Shown here in pieces: positions 6,020-8,066 of a stretch of DNA of 8,066 bases. Each line of letters begins with the position of its first letter. Within the stretch, counting starts at the first letter, position 1. The position numbers were made by a program, and so were the translations under genes. Where the stretch lies: NCBI GenBank assembly GCA_030838025.1, contig JAUTXM010000170.1:1-8066 (forward strand). Direction: 5' to 3'. This DNA is from Acidimicrobiaceae bacterium (GTDB lineage Bacteria; Actinomycetota; Acidimicrobiia; Acidimicrobiales; Palsa-688). The notes beneath the pieces were generated by a model. The model did no database searches. It was not told the DNA's origin and saw nothing but the letters and a program-made list of their open reading frames with translations.

Positions 6020-6886
6020 ATGGTCGCGATGGCTGAGTTCTTGATCATTACCGGACAGTCCGGAGCGGGGCGGAGCCAGGCCGGGGCCACGTTCGAGGAT
6101 CTCGGTTGGTTCGTGATCGACAACATGCCGACCGCCCTCATCACCAAGGTTGCGGAACTGGTGACCAGCGGGCCCGAGACCTCCTCGGCCGACCGGGTGG
6201 CGCTGGTGGTCGGCCGGCGGGCCGGCCAGCTGCATCAACTGACCGACGCCGTGGCCCAGCTACGCGCCACCGCGGGCAACCGGGTCAAGCTGCTCTTCCT
6301 CGAAGCGTCCGACGAGGTCTTGGTCCGGCGCTACGAGGGGACCCGGCGCCGTCACCCGCTCAGCGCGGCCGAGGGCGTGGCCGAGAGCATCGCCCTCGAG
6401 CGTGAGCTGCTGCAGCCCATCCGCGAGTCCGCAGACGACATCATCGACACGACCGACCTCAACGTCAACCAACTCCGCCGGCGCCTGATCGAGACCTTTA
6501 CCCCGACCGCCGAGACGATGCAGATCCAGGTGGTTTCCTTCGGCTTCAAGCACGGGGTGCCCCTCGACGTGGACACCGTCTTCGACTGCCGCTTCCTCCC
6601 GAACCCGCACTGGGTGGACGAGCTGCGCCCCCTCACTGGCCTGGACGAGCCGGTGCGGCGCTTCGTCCTCGACCAGCCCAGCACCAACGAGTTCATCAAC
6701 CGGGTCGACCACCTGCTCGCCCTGGTGCTGCCCGCCTACGTGACCGAGGGCAAGTCGTACCTCACCATTGCAGTGGGCTGTACCGGGGGGCGCCACCGCT
6801 CGGTGGTGCTGGCCGAGGAACTGGTCCAGCGCATCGGCCGGTACGGGTTTGCGCCCCTCGTACACCACCGCGACATCGACCGTTGA
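6020..6886 (+). CDS. rapZ: RapZ family nucleotide-binding protein
   Basis: RapZ proteins have an N-terminal P-loop domain and a C-terminal metabolite/RNA-binding domain. In E. coli RapZ directs decay of the sRNA GlmZ to control GlmS; in actinobacteria the role is less clear. The 288-residue product shows the P-loop GQSGAGRS (12-19, with Arg18 as in actinobacterial relatives), EDLGWFVIDNMP (26-37), LVRRYEGTRRRHPL, and the C-terminal FGFKHGVPLD, FLPNPHWVDELRPLTGLD, EGKSYLTIAVGCTGGRHRSV (Cys254, Arg258, His259) and a final HHRDID. Two deviations are seen. The Walker B strand reads ALVVGRR, with Gly65 (GGC) where homologues have Asp (GAC needs one change), and the GGKHRS loop has Arg for Lys. The start could be ATG 6020 or ATG 6029; neither has an ideally spaced Shine-Dalgarno sequence. 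uvrC-rapZ adjacency is conserved in many genomes but is broken here by two genes. Confidence 0.95.
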   Translation: MVAMAEFLIITGQSGAGRSQAGATFEDLGWFVIDNMPTALITKVAELVTSGPETSSADRVALVVGRRAGQLHQLTDAVAQLRATAGNRVKLLFLEASDEVLVRRYEGTRRRHPLSAAEGVAESIALERELLQPIRESADDIIDTTDLNVNQLRRRLIETFTPTAETMQIQVVSFGFKHGVPLDVDTVFDCRFLPNPHWVDELRPLTGLDEPVRRFVLDQPSTNEFINRVDHLLALVLPAYVTEGKSYLTIAVGCTGGRHRSVVLAEELVQRIGRYGFAPLVHHRDIDR

Positions 6887-6913
6887 CCGGGGCGACGCAG
6901 AGGTGGGAAAAGG

Positions 6914-6945
6914 CCTCGCCGCCACCTCGGAAGCCGGCGGCGGGG
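6914..6945 (+). other. Strong GC hairpin after rapZ
   Basis: A 10-bp stem with one G-U pair, 6914-6923 with 6936-6945, encloses a 12-base loop. It starts 28 bases after the rapZ stop. A G/A-rich stretch rather than U's follows it, so it is not a standard intrinsic terminator. It may protect the 3' end of the rapZ message or act as a weak terminator before gap. Confidence 0.45.
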
Positions 6946-6953
6946 GAGGGAGC

Positions 6954-6987
6954 CGTCCGGCTGGACCGGGCGAACTGGCGCCGGACG
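6954..6987 (+). other. Second hairpin between rapZ and gap
   Basis: The arms CGTCCGG (6954-6960) and CCGGACG (6981-6987) are exact complements and extend by one pair, with an 18-base loop. It lies 50 bp before the gap start, in tandem with the preceding hairpin. A role in the gap leader is possible but not shown. Confidence 0.4.
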
Positions 6988-7025
6988 TCCTGCATCGACT
7001 GAGATAGCACTGTTCGCGAGGTAGG

Positions 7026-7030
7026 GGAGG
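7026..7030 (+). promoter_or_regulatory. Ribosome binding site of gap
   Basis: GGAGG, within GGGGAGGG, lies six bases before the ATG at 7037 and confirms that start. It is the strongest Shine-Dalgarno sequence among the plus-strand genes here, in keeping with a highly expressed enzyme. Confidence 0.85.
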
Positions 7031-7036
7031 GCGGTT

Positions 7037-8056
7037 ATGCCAGTTCGGGTCGGCATCAACGGATTTGGGCGGATCGGGCGGAACTTCTACCGCGCCGCTC
7101 TCAAATCGGACGCAGATGTCGAGGTAGTAGGTGTCAACGACTTGATCCCGTCGGCGACCAACGCACACCTCCTGAAGTACGACTCGACCCACGGGCGCCT
7201 CGGCCTTGAGGTGAGCTGCGACGCCGACTCGATCACCGTCGACGGCCACACCTTCAAGGTCTTCTCCGAGCGCGATCCCAAGGCGCTGCCTTGGGGTGAC
7301 CTGGGTGTCGATGTGGTCGTCGAGTCCACCGGCATCTTCACCGACGGGGAGAGGGCGGCGGCCCACATCGAGGGCGGCGCCCCCCGGGTGCTGATCTCGG
7401 CCCCCGCGACCAACGTCGACGCCACCTTCGTCATCGGCGTCAACGACGGCGACTTCGATCCCGAGAAGCACAAGATCGTCTCCAACGCTTCGTGCACGAC
7501 CAACTGCTTCGTGCCCATGATCAAGGTGCTCGAAGATGCGTTCGGCATCGAAAAGGGCCTGATGACGACGGTCCACGCCTACACCAACGACCAGAACCTC
7601 CAGGACCTGGCCCACAAGGACCTGCGGCGGGGTCGGGCGGCGGCGGCCAACATCGTCCCGTCGGCCACCGGCGCCGCCCGGGCCACCAGCCTGGTGCTCA
7701 CCGCCATGAAGGGCCGCCTCGACGGCACCGCCCTGCGGGTCCCGGTTCAGGACGGCTCCATCACCGACTTCACCGGGATCCTCAACCGTGAGGTGACGGT
7801 CGAGGAGATCAACGAGGCGTTCCGGGCGGCCAGCGAGAGTGGACCGTTGTCCAAGGTGCTGGTGTACACCGAGGACCCGATCGTCTCGTCCGACATCGTG
7901 GGCCAGTCGGCCTCGTGCACATTCGACTCGTTGATGACGATGGCGATGGGATCGCTGGTCAAGGTGTTCGGCTGGTACGACAACGAGTGGGGTTACTCCA
8001 ACCGGTTGGTCGAGATGGCGGCCATCGTGGGCGCCGCCAACACCGCTTCCGCGTAG
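7037..8056 (+). CDS. gap: Type I glyceraldehyde-3-phosphate dehydrogenase
   Basis: GAPDH converts glyceraldehyde 3-phosphate, phosphate and NAD+ to 1,3-bisphosphoglycerate in glycolysis. The complete 339-residue protein has the Rossmann start VRVGINGFGRIGRN (3-16) and VGVNDL, with Asp35 in the position that favours NAD over NADP. The active-site motif is SNASCTTNC (nucleophile Cys153), with the catalytic base His180 in TTVHAYTNDQ. The HKDLRRGRAAAANIVPSATGAA phosphate-binding region and the C-terminal WYDNEWGYSNRLVEM are also present. The S-loop reads DLAHKD (Leu191-Ala192) where classic NAD enzymes have DLPHKD, so cofactor choice is probably NAD but not certain. The strong ribosome binding site fixes the start. 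The protein ends at TAG ten bases before the window edge; pgk and tpi commonly follow, but too little sequence remains to tell. Confidence 0.98.
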   Translation: MPVRVGINGFGRIGRNFYRAALKSDADVEVVGVNDLIPSATNAHLLKYDSTHGRLGLEVSCDADSITVDGHTFKVFSERDPKALPWGDLGVDVVVESTGIFTDGERAAAHIEGGAPRVLISAPATNVDATFVIGVNDGDFDPEKHKIVSNASCTTNCFVPMIKVLEDAFGIEKGLMTTVHAYTNDQNLQDLAHKDLRRGRAAAANIVPSATGAARATSLVLTAMKGRLDGTALRVPVQDGSITDFTGILNREVTVEEINEAFRAASESGPLSKVLVYTEDPIVSSDIVGQSASCTFDSLMTMAMGSLVKVFGWYDNEWGYSNRLVEMAAIVGAANTASA

Positions 8057-8066
8057 GACCCGTGGA

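Noticed and set aside
5755..6147. N-terminal extension of the DUF559 gene into the repeat and rapZ
   Set aside because: It consists of Leu/Ala/Arg/Ser repeats read from the tandem array plus the antisense of rapZ; a GTG with AGGA at 5754 gives a normal family start.
6768..7007. Plus-strand 79-codon frame across the end of rapZ and the following gap, as a possible yvcK remnant
   Set aside because: Two thirds of it is out-of-frame rapZ or hairpin DNA, and no YvcK nucleotide-binding motif is readable.
1..8066. CRISPR array, tRNA, rRNA or insertion sequence
   Set aside because: No regularly spaced repeats with unique spacers, no tRNA- or rRNA-like sequence recognised, and no transposase motifs in any frame.

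Overview
This is a high-GC window from what looks like an actinobacterium, most likely Acidimicrobiia or a relative. That placement is an inference: it rests on base composition, a RapZ whose P-loop carries Arg instead of Lys as in actinobacterial homologues, a gram-positive/actinobacterial-type LexA box, and the uvrA, uvrC, rapZ, gap gene set. No marker gene fixes the species.

Layout from left to right: the 3' end of uvrA (+), a 286-bp gap, nadA (-), a 186-bp divergent gap, uvrC (+), a SAM-dependent methyltransferase overlapping the end of uvrC (+), a convergent AbiEi-like/DUF559 gene (-), a 265-bp repeat-rich gap, rapZ (+), a 150-bp gap with two hairpins, and type I gap (GAPDH, +). The UvrA/UvrC genes are nucleotide excision repair. 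NadA makes the quinolinate precursor of NAD. RapZ is a nucleotide-binding regulator and GAPDH is central glycolysis.

The backbone resembles the common actinobacterial string uvrC-rapZ-yvcK-whiA-gap, with two changes. Two accessory genes (methyltransferase and DUF559) lie between uvrC and rapZ, and no yvcK or whiA lies between rapZ and gap.

Three signals deserve attention. (1) A consensus LexA/SOS box abuts a sigma-70-like promoter just after uvrA, facing right, with no recognisable SOS gene downstream and the antisense strand of nadA ahead of it. (2) The DUF559 gene stops at a TAG that reads like a mutated Trp codon, with 25 more family-like codons in frame after it. (3) The gap before rapZ holds a perfect 13-bp inverted repeat followed by nested tandem repeats. 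No complete new defence or metabolic system is visible; most of the window is housekeeping.
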